From NCBI GenBank assembly GCA_020352575.1, contig CP070681.1:1515084-1522449 (forward strand): a DNA stretch of 7,366 bases, in the 5' to 3' direction. The position numbers and the translations under genes were made by a program. This stretch comes from Acidimicrobiia bacterium (GTDB lineage Bacteria > Actinomycetota > Acidimicrobiia > Spongiisociales > JAENVV01). Numbering within the stretch: position 1 is the stretch's first letter; each line of letters opens with the position of its first letter. The notes under the pieces were generated by a model. That model saw only the letters and a list, made by a program, of their open reading frames with translations, did no database searches and was not told the DNA's origin. Shown here piece after piece: positions 1 to 5,657 of this stretch.

Positions 1-270
1 CACACCCTCGGCGTCGAGCGCCATCGCCAGGAGCGCCATCGAGATCCGCTCACCGGCGGTGAGGAGCATGTCCATCTCGCGAGCCGGGGGATCCGCGTTG
101 ATCTCCCCCGCCAGTTCGATGAGGTCATCGGTGGTCTTGCCCATTGCGGACACCACGACGACGACTTCGTTGCCGCCACGGCGCGTCTCGGCCACGCGGG
201 CGGCGACGCGCTGCATGCGGGCTGCGTCGGCGACCGACGTCCCACCGAACTTCTGCACGACGAGTGCCAT
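1..270 (-). CDS. lysC: Aspartate kinase, N-terminal 90 residues (partial, runs off left edge)
   Basis: This gene encodes the cytosolic enzyme that phosphorylates L-aspartate with ATP, the first step towards lysine/diaminopimelate, threonine and methionine. Only the N-terminal part of the kinase domain is present. It starts [18 protein letters not shown], with the KFGGTS nucleotide/substrate-binding motif at residues 7-12. [16 protein letters not shown] follows, and then the LLTAGERIS motif of the family near residue 70. The ATG at 268-270 is chosen because the conserved motif begins six codons later and a strong Shine-Dalgarno sequence lies directly upstream. The reading frame is open to the window edge, so the rest of the catalytic domain and the ACT regulatory domains cannot be assessed. 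It diverges from the PHP-domain gene across a 97-bp region. Codon use matches its neighbours. Identification is firm; whether it is the fused alpha/beta form typical of actinobacteria cannot be seen. Confidence 0.95.
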   Translation of the reverse strand, partial: MALVVQKFGGTSVADAARMQRVAARVAETRRGGNEVVVVVSAMGKTTDDLIELAGEINADPPAREMDMLLTAGERISMALLAMALDAEGV

Positions 271-273
271 CGG

Positions 274-280
274 CCTCCTC
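274..280 (-). promoter_or_regulatory. Shine-Dalgarno sequence of lysC
   Basis: On the minus strand GAGGAGG ends three bases before the lysC ATG; its GAGGA part is five bases away. It is the only strong ribosome-binding sequence in this window and it decides the lysC start. The other starts that can be seen have none, or only a weak one. Confidence 0.75.
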
Positions 281-293
281 GGGGTCTCGCGGC

Positions 294-315
294 GGGAGTG
301 TAGGGAGGGGGTGGG
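294..315 (+). other. Canonical G-quadruplex motif in the lysC/PHP divergent promoter region
   Basis: Four runs of three or more G occur at 294-296, 303-305, 307-311 and 313-315, separated by loops of 6, 1 and 1 bases. This satisfies the usual G3+N1-7 rule. The G-rich strand is the template strand for lysC. The motif sits over the predicted lysC -10 box and the spacer upstream of it. Whether it folds or has any regulatory effect is unknown. Confidence 0.6.
297..302 (-). promoter_or_regulatory. Predicted -10 box of the lysC promoter
   Basis: On the minus strand TACACT matches four of six bases of TATAAT. It would place the transcription start near 290, giving an untranslated leader of about 20 bases that contains the Shine-Dalgarno sequence. 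No convincing -35 box is seen 16-18 bases upstream. The box lies inside a loop of a G-quadruplex motif on the opposite strand. This is an inference from position and consensus only. Confidence 0.4.
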
Positions 316-354
316 AGCAGGACGGCGTGGTGGGGCGGACACGAAGCACACCGA

Positions 355-360
355 TACCCT
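355..360 (+). promoter_or_regulatory. Predicted -10 box for leaderless transcription of the PHP-domain gene
   Basis: TACCCT fits the TANNNT pattern and ends seven bases before the ATG at 368, where a leaderless transcript would begin. No Shine-Dalgarno sequence is present in the 15 bases before the ATG. The -35 region is poor: the best GGACA-like bases are only about 13 bases upstream. The assignment rests on the -10 spacing and on the same arrangement at the epimerase and thiolase genes. Confidence 0.4.
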
Positions 361-367
361 GCCGCCG

Positions 368-1201
368 ATGGCAGTGGACCTCCACACGCACAGCCGCATC
401 TCCGATGGCTCGGACACCCCTTCGGAACTCGTCGCGCTCGCTGCCGAGGAAGGCCTCAGCGCCGTGGCACTCACCGACCACGACACCCAGGAGGGAATCG
501 CCGAAGCGAGGGAGGCCGCTGCACGTGCCGACATCGAGCTCATCCCGGGGGTCGAGGTGTCGTGCGGTAGGGGCACCCACCTGGTCGCACTCTTCCTCGA
601 ACCCGGCCCGGGTCCGCTGCAGGACCGCCTCGCCGGCATCCGACACGGCCGGGAGACCCGCAACGCCCGGATGGTCGAGCGCCTCGTGGAGCTCGGAATC
701 GACATCACGATCGACGAGGTCGAGCAGGAGGCCCGGGTGGGCGTCGTGGGTCGGCCGCATTTCGCCGCCGTGCTGATCCGCAAGGGCGCCGTCGAGACCA
801 TGAACGAGGCATTCGATCGCTACCTGGGCAACCGGGGCGCGGCCTACGTCCCCCGTGGGACGTTCTCCATCGAGGAGGCCCTTCCACTGGCGCGAGCATC
901 GGGCGCGGTGCCCGTCCTCGCCCATCCCCACACAGCAGAGCTGGGCGACGAGCCCCTCTTCGACTACCTCGTGCGCCTCAAGGACCTCGGACTCGTGGGC
1001 ATGGAGGTCCTCTACCCCGGGTACGACGGGGTCCGCCGCAACGCGTACCGCGCCCTCGCCGATGGCGTGGGGCTGCTCGTCTCCGGTGGCTCGGACCACC
1101 ACGGCGCGTACAAACCGCACATCCGGCTCGGCCGGGGCATCGACGGCGACGTGGTGGTGCCCGAGTCGGTGCTCGACGACCTCCGGGCCCACGTCCGATG
1201 A
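368..1201 (+). CDS. PHP-domain phosphoesterase (RNase AM / 3',5'-nucleotide phosphatase family)
   Basis: This is a 277-residue cytosolic metal-dependent phosphoesterase of the polymerase-and-histidinol-phosphatase (PHP) superfamily. Metal-binding motifs appear in family order: DLHTHS (residues 4-9), DHD (37-39), GVEVSC with E63, H71, AHPH (185-188) and GGSDHHG (240-246). GRPHFA at 128-133 lies in the central insertion typical of the YciV/TrpH group. Characterised members of that group remove 5' nucleotides from short RNA or hydrolyse 3',5'-bisphosphorylated nucleotides, so such an activity is likely but the exact substrate is inferred. Length is close to E. coli YciV. The ATG at 368 is chosen because MAVDLHTHS begins there; in-frame starts further upstream would run through the divergent promoter and into lysC. 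The stop overlaps the murJ start as ATGA, so the two genes are probably co-transcribed and translationally coupled. Confidence 0.9.
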   Translation: MAVDLHTHSRISDGSDTPSELVALAAEEGLSAVALTDHDTQEGIAEAREAAARADIELIPGVEVSCGRGTHLVALFLEPGPGPLQDRLAGIRHGRETRNARMVERLVELGIDITIDEVEQEARVGVVGRPHFAAVLIRKGAVETMNEAFDRYLGNRGAAYVPRGTFSIEEALPLARASGAVPVLAHPHTAELGDEPLFDYLVRLKDLGLVGMEVLYPGYDGVRRNAYRALADGVGLLVSGGSDHHGAYKPHIRLGRGIDGDVVVPESVLDDLRAHVR

Positions 1202-2775
1202 GCCGTATCGGCAAGGCCGCGCTCGTCGTCTCGGCGGGCATCCTCGCCTCCCGCATCCTCGGGCTGCTCCGCAACGTCGCCGTCGCCGCCCTCCTTGGCG
1301 ACACGACCGACGGCGACCTCTACCAGGCGGCCTTCGTCCTGCCCGACCTGCTCTTCTACCTCATGGCCGGGGGGTACCTCTCGATCACCTTCATCCCGAT
1401 CCTCGCCGAGCGGATGGCTGCCGACGACGAGGAGGGCACGTGGTCGGCGTTTGCCAGCATCGCGAAGGCGGTCGGCGCGGCAATGGTCCTGCTCACGGTC
1501 GTGACCTGGATCGCCGCGCCATCGATCGTCCAGTGGGTGTTCGGCCGGCTACCCGCACTCGCCACCGAAGGCACCACGGCAATCCCCGCGGCCGACCTCT
1601 CCGAACTTGCGGGACTCGTCCGAATCGTCCTCCCCGCCCAACTCTTCTTCATGCTCGGCTCATTGCTCATGGGCGTCCAGTACGCGAAGGACCGATTCCT
1701 CATCCCCTCCCTCGCCCCGGTCGTCTACAACCTCGGGATCATCTTCGGCGGCCTCATCGGATGGTGGTCGGGCGTCGAGGGCCCGGCTGGCTTCCTCTGG
1801 GGCGCGCTGCTGGGAGCCGCCACCGGCAACTTCGCCCTCCAGGTGTGGGGAGCCCGGAGGGTCGGCCTCCGGTGGGTGTCCGCGCCGATCCGCAGCCCCG
1901 CCCTCCGTGCCTACCTCCTCATGGCACTCCCCCTCATGCTCGGCCAATCGGTGGCCATCCTCGATGAGCAGCTCATCCGTGTCGCGGGACAACTCGGGCC
2001 GGAGGGGACGATCGCCACCCTCGGCCTGGCCCGCAACCTCGTGATGGTTCCCGTGGGACTCATCGCCCAGGCTGCCGGAGTTGCTGCCTACCCGACACTC
2101 GCTCGACTGGTGGCAGCGGGAGCCCTCGACGACATGCGGGAGACCCTCACACGAGCACTGCGGGGAGTCTTGCTCTTCGGCGGCCTCGCCACCGCAGCGG
2201 TGCTGGCAGCCTCACAACCAGCAGTCGCCGTCGTGTACCAACGTGGGGCATTCGGTGTCGATGCCACCATCGCGACCGCAGCCGCCCTCGTCTTCTATGC
2301 GCTCGCCATCCCATTCTGGGGCGGCCACCAGCTCCTCGGCCGTGCCTTCTACGCCCACCGACGCATGTGGGTGCCGGTCGGTATCGGCACCATGGTGACG
2401 GTGGTCGCCATCCCGCTCTACTTCTCCATCGAGGGCGTGATGGGGGCGCACGGCATCGCACTCGCCTCAACCGCCGCCATCAGCCTCTACACCGTCGCAC
2501 TCGGAGCCGCCTGGTTCAGGGCGCACGGCGGGTGGCGACCCGTGGGCGATGCCGTGTGGCGCACCGCGGTGGCCACCACCATCGCTGCAGCCGGTGGATG
2601 GGCAGCCGTCGACATGGTCGTCGGCGAACCGATGGACGGATGGCTCGGGCAGGCCTCACTCGGGCTCGTCGTCGGCGCCGTGGTGGTCACCGGCCTCTAC
2701 GCCGCGAGCCTTCGCGTCCTCCGGGTGCCCGAGGTCACGGCCATCGGCGACCGGCTCCGCAACCGCCTCGGTTGA
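1198..2775 (+). CDS. murJ: Lipid II flippase MurJ (MviN family)
   Basis: This is a 525-residue polytopic inner-membrane protein of the MOP superfamily, close to the 511 residues of E. coli MurJ, with about fourteen hydrophobic segments. MurJ moves lipid II across the membrane for peptidoglycan synthesis. Family marks are SRILGLLRN (residues 18-26), with R19 and R25 in the first helix; LPDLLFYLMAGGYLS (48-62); FIPILAERM (65-73); LARNLVMVPVGL (277-288), with R279 matching the functionally important E. coli R270; YQRGAF (347-352); and GRAFYAHRRMWVPV (381-394). The LLRR segment of E. coli, which carries another important arginine, is LLFY here; actinobacterial homologues also lack it. No extra cytoplasmic pseudokinase domain, as found fused in mycobacterial MviN, is present. 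The ATG lies within the ATGA overlap with the PHP gene, and no Shine-Dalgarno sequence is seen, consistent with translational coupling. It converges with the epimerase gene three bases downstream. Confidence 0.93.
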   Translation: MSRIGKAALVVSAGILASRILGLLRNVAVAALLGDTTDGDLYQAAFVLPDLLFYLMAGGYLSITFIPILAERMAADDEEGTWSAFASIAKAVGAAMVLLTVVTWIAAPSIVQWVFGRLPALATEGTTAIPAADLSELAGLVRIVLPAQLFFMLGSLLMGVQYAKDRFLIPSLAPVVYNLGIIFGGLIGWWSGVEGPAGFLWGALLGAATGNFALQVWGARRVGLRWVSAPIRSPALRAYLLMALPLMLGQSVAILDEQLIRVAGQLGPEGTIATLGLARNLVMVPVGLIAQAAGVAAYPTLARLVAAGALDDMRETLTRALRGVLLFGGLATAAVLAASQPAVAVVYQRGAFGVDATIATAAALVFYALAIPFWGGHQLLGRAFYAHRRMWVPVGIGTMVTVVAIPLYFSIEGVMGAHGIALASTAAISLYTVALGAAWFRAHGGWRPVGDAVWRTAVATTIAAAGGWAAVDMVVGEPMDGWLGQASLGLVVGAVVVTGLYAASLRVLRVPEVTAIGDRLRNRLG

Positions 2776-2797
2776 CCGTCAGCCGAGCGGCGGCTCG
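2761..2797. terminator. Two short hairpins at the murJ/epimerase convergent junction, possible bidirectional terminator
   Basis: AACCG (2761-2765) and CGGTT (2769-2773) form a 5-bp stem with a 3-base loop at the end of murJ. CGAGC (2784-2788) and GCTCG (2793-2797) form a second 5-bp stem with a 4-base loop inside the end of the epimerase gene. Neither is followed by a T tract. They could act as U-less terminators in both directions, but short GC-rich hairpins are common by chance at this base composition. Confidence 0.25.
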
Positions 2798-3189
2798 ACG
2801 AGCTCGATGAGCGTCCCCGTGGTCTCCTTCGGGTGCACGAAGGCGATGCGAGCCCCTCGCCCGCCGATCCTCGGCTGTTCGTCGATCAACCGGGCACCCT
2901 CGGCACGCAGGTGCTCGAGGGCCGCCTCGATGTCGTCCACCGCGAGGGCGATGTGGTGGAGTCCCTCGCCCCTCTGGTCGAGGAACCTGCCCACGGGGGT
3001 CTCCGGCGAGAGCGGTTGGAGGAGCTGGATGAACGAGCCCCCGACCGCCACCATGGCCTCCTCGACACCCTGCTCCTCGACCCGCTCACGGTGCAGTGCG
3101 GTGACCCCGTACAACCGCTCGTACTCTGCGAGGGCGGCATCGAGGTCGTGGACGGCGATCGCGACGTGGTCGAGGTTGTACGGCTTCAT
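2779..3189 (-). CDS. mce: Methylmalonyl-CoA epimerase (VOC superfamily)
   Basis: This 136-residue cytosolic metalloenzyme interconverts (2R)- and (2S)-methylmalonyl-CoA, between propionyl-CoA carboxylase and methylmalonyl-CoA mutase in propionate, odd-chain and branched-chain catabolism. Two VOC half-domains are visible: LDHVAIAVHDLDAAL (residues 6-20) and LHHIALAVDDIEAAL (77-91). Likely metal ligands, by comparison with the Propionibacterium enzyme, are H8, Q55 (in FIQLLQPL), one of H78/H79, and E129 (in GTLIELVEP). HPKET (119-123) is the usual late motif. Length is normal for the family. The ATG at 3187-3189 is chosen because the first VOC strand begins five residues later; the longer open frame upstream crosses the promoter region and the divergent gene and does not look like protein. 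No Shine-Dalgarno sequence is present; a leaderless promoter is likely. Other VOC functions are less likely given the ligand set. Confidence 0.9.
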   Translation of the reverse strand: MKPYNLDHVAIAVHDLDAALAEYERLYGVTALHRERVEEQGVEEAMVAVGGSFIQLLQPLSPETPVGRFLDQRGEGLHHIALAVDDIEAALEHLRAEGARLIDEQPRIGGRGARIAFVHPKETTGTLIELVEPPLG

Positions 3190-3195
3190 GGGTAA

Positions 3196-3201
3196 AGGGT
3201 A
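3196..3201 (-). promoter_or_regulatory. Predicted -10 box for leaderless transcription of the epimerase gene
   Basis: On the minus strand TACCCT ends six bases before the ATG at 3189, which places the transcription start on or next to the start codon. It is the same hexamer as upstream of the PHP gene. No good -35 box is found at 17 bases. Confidence 0.45.
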
Positions 3202-3214
3202 CGACGCGTAACCC
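3197..3214. repeat. Imperfect palindrome in the epimerase/small-gene divergent promoter region
   Basis: GGGTACG and CGTAACCC form inverted arms with a one-base difference in length, separated by only a few bases. The palindrome overlaps the predicted -10 box of the epimerase gene, so it could be an operator for a regulator of this divergent pair. A chance GC-rich palindrome is also possible. Confidence 0.3.
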
Positions 3215-3241
3215 TTCCGCCTCGGCCTTCGTCCAACGACC

Positions 3242-3457
3242 GTGCTGGCACAACGCATCGAGATCCAGGGCGGAGCAGATCCGCACATGGTGGCCGCCGT
3301 CACGGCAGCCGTCGAGCGCCTGCTCGAGGAAGAGGTCACCGCTGCGGGCACGCAGCCGCCCCGACCGACGCTCGACCGCTGGATGATGCAGGCGCGCTGG
3401 TGCGGTGAATGGCACGGCGAGAGCAACCTCCGCAGCCCGCTGCCCTTCTCACGCTGA
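3242..3457 (+). CDS. Small protein, possibly an acyl-CoA carboxylase epsilon-type subunit
   Basis: This is a 71-residue protein encoded from a GTG codon, divergent from the epimerase and 33 bases before the thiolase. Coding potential is supported by strongly GC-biased third positions and a sensible composition: a predicted beta strand QRIEIQGG (residues 4-11), a long amphipathic helix about 14-34 rich in A, V and E, then a Pro/Trp-rich tail with RPTLDRW and two further Trp. The strand-helix opening followed by a short Trp/Arg tail recalls actinobacterial AccE epsilon subunits, which hold together biotin-dependent acyl-CoA carboxylases. The neighbouring methylmalonyl-CoA and acetyl-CoA genes fit this, but no motif proves it and the match is from memory of the family shape. 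The start is uncertain: no Shine-Dalgarno or well-placed -10 box is seen, and an in-frame ATG at 3287 would remove the strand. The protein is cytosolic, with no signal peptide or membrane segment. It could instead be an unrelated hypothetical protein. Confidence 0.6.
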   Translation: MLAQRIEIQGGADPHMVAAVTAAVERLLEEEVTAAGTQPPRPTLDRWMMQARWCGEWHGESNLRSPLPFSR

Positions 3458-3483
3458 CCACGCCATCGACGCTTCCCTAGGCT
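3454..3483 (+). promoter_or_regulatory. Predicted promoter of the thiolase-glpX-fructokinase operon (leaderless)
   Basis: CTGACC (3454-3459) matches four of six bases of TTGACA. It is followed after 18 bases by TAGGCT (3478-3483), which fits TANNNT, and the ATG at 3491 starts seven bases later. No Shine-Dalgarno sequence is present. This is the only one of the predicted promoters in the window with both boxes. The -35 box overlaps the stop codon of the small upstream gene, so the operon can be transcribed independently of it. Confidence 0.5.
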
Positions 3484-3490
3484 CCCCGGC

Positions 3491-4669
3491 ATGACCGTGA
3501 TCGTCGGCGCCGCGCGCACGCCCATAGGCAAGTTCGGGGGAGCACTGTCCTCGTTGCGGGCGGTCGAACTGGGGGGACACGCCATCGGCGCTGCGGTGGA
3601 GCGTTCGGGTATCGACCCGACCTCCGTCGACGAGGTGCTCATGGGCCACGTCCTCCAGGCGGGCGAGGGGCAGATCACCGCCCTCCAGGCCGCGACCCGC
3701 GCCGGCCTCCCGATGACCGTCCCCTCCACGACCATCAACAAGGTGTGCCTCTCCGGCCTCGCCGCCATCGGGCTTGCGGATCGGGCGATCCGCCTCGGCG
3801 ATGCGGCCACCGTCGTCGCCGGCGGCATGGAATCGATGAGCTCGGCCCCCTATGTCCTGCCGAGTGCACGGTGGGGAGCCCGGCTCGGCGACACCGAGTT
3901 GGTCGACGTCCTCCAACACGACGGCCTCTACTGCGCATTCGACCACTGCACGATGGGCGAGTCCTCGGATCACAAGAACGTCGAGTTGGGCATCGGACGC
4001 GAGGAGCAGGACGCCTGGGGAGCACGCAGCCACGCCCGCGCTGCCTCTGCCACGGAGTCCGGCGCATTCGCCGAGGAGATCGCCCCGCTCTCCGTCCCAC
4101 AGCGTCGTGGCGACCCGATCGAGGTCGACACGGATGAGGGGATCCGGGCAGGTGTGACCAAGGAGTCGCTCGGCGACCTCCGCCCTGCATTCACCATGTC
4201 CGGCACGATCACGGCCGGGAACGCATCCCAGATCTCCGACGGGGCCGCTGCGGTCGTCGCCATGGCCGAGGAGCTCGCGGCCGCCCGGGGAGCCGAGCCA
4301 CTCGCCCGCATCCTTGCTTGGGGCCAGGCAGGCGGTCCGGACGCCACGCTCCACGAGCGGCCGGTCGAGTCGCTCAACGTCGCCCTCGAGAAAGCGGATC
4401 TCGCCGTTCGCGACCTCCACGCCGTCGAGATCAACGAGGCCTTCGCCGCCGTCGCCCTGCACGCAACCCACGCGCTCGGGCTCTCCGAAGAAGTCGTCAA
4501 CGTCCACGGTGGAGCCGTCGCACTCGGCCATCCCATCGGGGCAACGGGGGCCCGGCTCGTCGTGAGCCTCATCACGATCCTCCGGAGGCGAGGCGGCGGC
4601 ATTGGCGCCGTGACGCTCTGCGGCGGCGGCGGGCAGGGCGACGCGCTCATCATCGAAGTGCCGGCATGA
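3491..4669 (+). CDS. Acetyl-CoA acetyltransferase (thiolase II family)
   Basis: This 392-residue cytosolic enzyme condenses two acetyl-CoA to acetoacetyl-CoA or runs the reverse thiolysis. The thiolase fold is full length: the N-terminal GAARTPIGKFGG (residues 6-17), the nucleophilic cysteine C86 in NKVCLSGL, GGMESMSSAPY (111-121), GTITAGNASQISDGAAA (238-254), NEAF (315-318), H347 in GGAVALGHPIGATGAR (340-355), and the acid/base C377 in CGGGGQG. All catalytic residues are present. The length is that of biosynthetic-type thiolases, but many actinobacteria carry several paralogues, and a role in fatty-acid or branched-chain breakdown cannot be excluded; the nearby methylmalonyl-CoA epimerase would fit either. 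The ATG directly precedes the conserved N-terminal strand and lies seven bases after a -10-like box, with no Shine-Dalgarno sequence. It is the first gene of a three-gene operon and overlaps glpX by ATGA. Confidence 0.93.
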   Translation: MTVIVGAARTPIGKFGGALSSLRAVELGGHAIGAAVERSGIDPTSVDEVLMGHVLQAGEGQITALQAATRAGLPMTVPSTTINKVCLSGLAAIGLADRAIRLGDAATVVAGGMESMSSAPYVLPSARWGARLGDTELVDVLQHDGLYCAFDHCTMGESSDHKNVELGIGREEQDAWGARSHARAASATESGAFAEEIAPLSVPQRRGDPIEVDTDEGIRAGVTKESLGDLRPAFTMSGTITAGNASQISDGAAAVVAMAEELAAARGAEPLARILAWGQAGGPDATLHERPVESLNVALEKADLAVRDLHAVEINEAFAAVALHATHALGLSEEVVNVHGGAVALGHPIGATGARLVVSLITILRRRGGGIGAVTLCGGGGQGDALIIEVPA

Positions 4670-5655
4670 CCGAAGTCCCCGAGCGCAACCTCGGCCTCGA
4701 GCTCGCACGGGTCACCGAGTCGGCAGCGATCGCAGCCGCCCGCTGGCAGGGACGCGGTGACAAGGAGTCGGCGGACGACGCAGCCGTGGAGGCCATGCGG
4801 GAGATCCTCAACTCGATCGACATGGACGGCGTCATCGTCATCGGCGAGGGCGAGAAGGACGAGGCGCCATGGCTCGCCAACGGTGAGCGGGTCGGCAACG
4901 GCAACGGACCACGGGTCGACGTGGCCGTCGATCCGGTCGACGGCACGACGCTCACCGCCAACGGGATGAACGGCGCACTCGCCGTCATCGCGCTCTCCGA
5001 GCGCGGATCCATGTACGCCCCCGGCTCGCTCGTCTACATGGACAAGATCGCCGTCGGGCCCGACGCCCGCGGGGTCGTCGACCTCGACGCTCCGGTCAAG
5101 GAGAACCTCGCCCGCATCGCCGCCGCGAAGGACAAGGACATCCACGACCTCACAGCAATCATCCTCGACCGGCCCAGGAACCGGCCGTACATCGAGGCGT
5201 GCCGAGCCGAGGGGGCCCGTATCCGCCTCATCCGTGACGGCGATGTGTCGGCCGCGATCTCGACCGCGAGGGAGGCATCCGGCATCGATGTCCTGTTCGG
5301 CATCGGGGGCTCACCCGAAGCGGTGATCGCCGCCGCAGCGCTGAAAGCAGTCGGCGGTGACTTCCAGGGCCGGGTGTGGCCCCGCAACGAGGAGGAACGC
5401 CGCTACGCAGTGGAGCACGGACACGACGTCGATGCAGTGCTCGGCGTCGACGACCTCGTTGCCTCCGACAACACCTTCTTCGCAGCCACCGGCATCACCG
5501 ATGGGGAACTCCTCGACGGCGTCGACTTCGAGGATCGGCATCGCGCGGTCACCCACTCGGTCGTCATGCGCTCGAAGACAGGCTCGATCCGGTGGATGCG
5601 CTCGGAGCACGACCTCGATCGCCTACGGGCGCTCGGCGCCAAGTTGGACGAGTAG
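4666..5655 (+). CDS. glpX: Class II fructose-1,6-bisphosphatase
   Basis: This 329-residue cytosolic enzyme hydrolyses fructose 1,6-bisphosphate to fructose 6-phosphate, the committed step of gluconeogenesis; GlpX is the usual FBPase of actinobacteria. Family motifs occur in order: RWQGRGDKESAD (residues 27-38, metal ligand D32), IGEGEKDEAPWL (59-70, E61), DPVDGTTLTANG (89-100, D89 and D92), FGIGGSPEAV (211-220, E218), DNTFFAATGITDGELL (268-283) and MRSKTGSIRWM (301-311). Length and motif set are complete. The ATG overlaps the thiolase stop as ATGA, and MTEVPERNLGLELARVTE is the normal N-terminus, so the longer open frame upstream of it inside the thiolase is not coding. There is no Shine-Dalgarno sequence, so expression probably depends on coupling to the thiolase. 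The fructokinase follows after two bases and yields the same product, fructose 6-phosphate. Some GlpX enzymes also act on sedoheptulose 1,7-bisphosphate; that cannot be read from the sequence. Confidence 0.95.
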   Translation: MTEVPERNLGLELARVTESAAIAAARWQGRGDKESADDAAVEAMREILNSIDMDGVIVIGEGEKDEAPWLANGERVGNGNGPRVDVAVDPVDGTTLTANGMNGALAVIALSERGSMYAPGSLVYMDKIAVGPDARGVVDLDAPVKENLARIAAAKDKDIHDLTAIILDRPRNRPYIEACRAEGARIRLIRDGDVSAAISTAREASGIDVLFGIGGSPEAVIAAAALKAVGGDFQGRVWPRNEEERRYAVEHGHDVDAVLGVDDLVASDNTFFAATGITDGELLDGVDFEDRHRAVTHSVVMRSKTGSIRWMRSEHDLDRLRALGAKLDE

Positions 5656-5657
5656 CC

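Noticed and set aside
59..367. N-terminal extension of the PHP protein from an in-frame ATG at 59
   Set aside because: It would run antisense through the first part of lysC and across the divergent promoter region, and its translation is low-complexity Ser/Thr/Arg. The PHP fold starts exactly at the ATG at 368.
125..1192. Long minus-strand open frame of about 355 codons opposite the PHP gene
   Set aside because: Its translation has no recognisable motif and an Arg/Gly/Val/Asp-heavy composition typical of the reverse strand of a GC-rich gene. The plus-strand PHP gene carries every family motif.
3190..3828. N-terminal extension of the epimerase
   Set aside because: The extended frame covers the promoter gap, the opposing small gene and the start of the thiolase, and does not look like protein. 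The VOC domain begins just after the ATG at 3189.
3491..4669. Thiolase variants MGESSDHKN and CGGGGQG in place of the textbook MGLTAE and CIGGGQG
   Set aside because: Similar variants are, from my knowledge of the family, common in actinobacterial acetyl-CoA acetyltransferases, and all catalytic residues are kept, so this is a subfamily trait rather than an anomaly.
3449..5145. Long minus-strand open frames opposite thiolase and glpX, one longer than the thiolase itself
   Set aside because: At this GC content stop codons are rare in the antisense frames. No conserved domain is visible, while the plus-strand genes are intact and full length.
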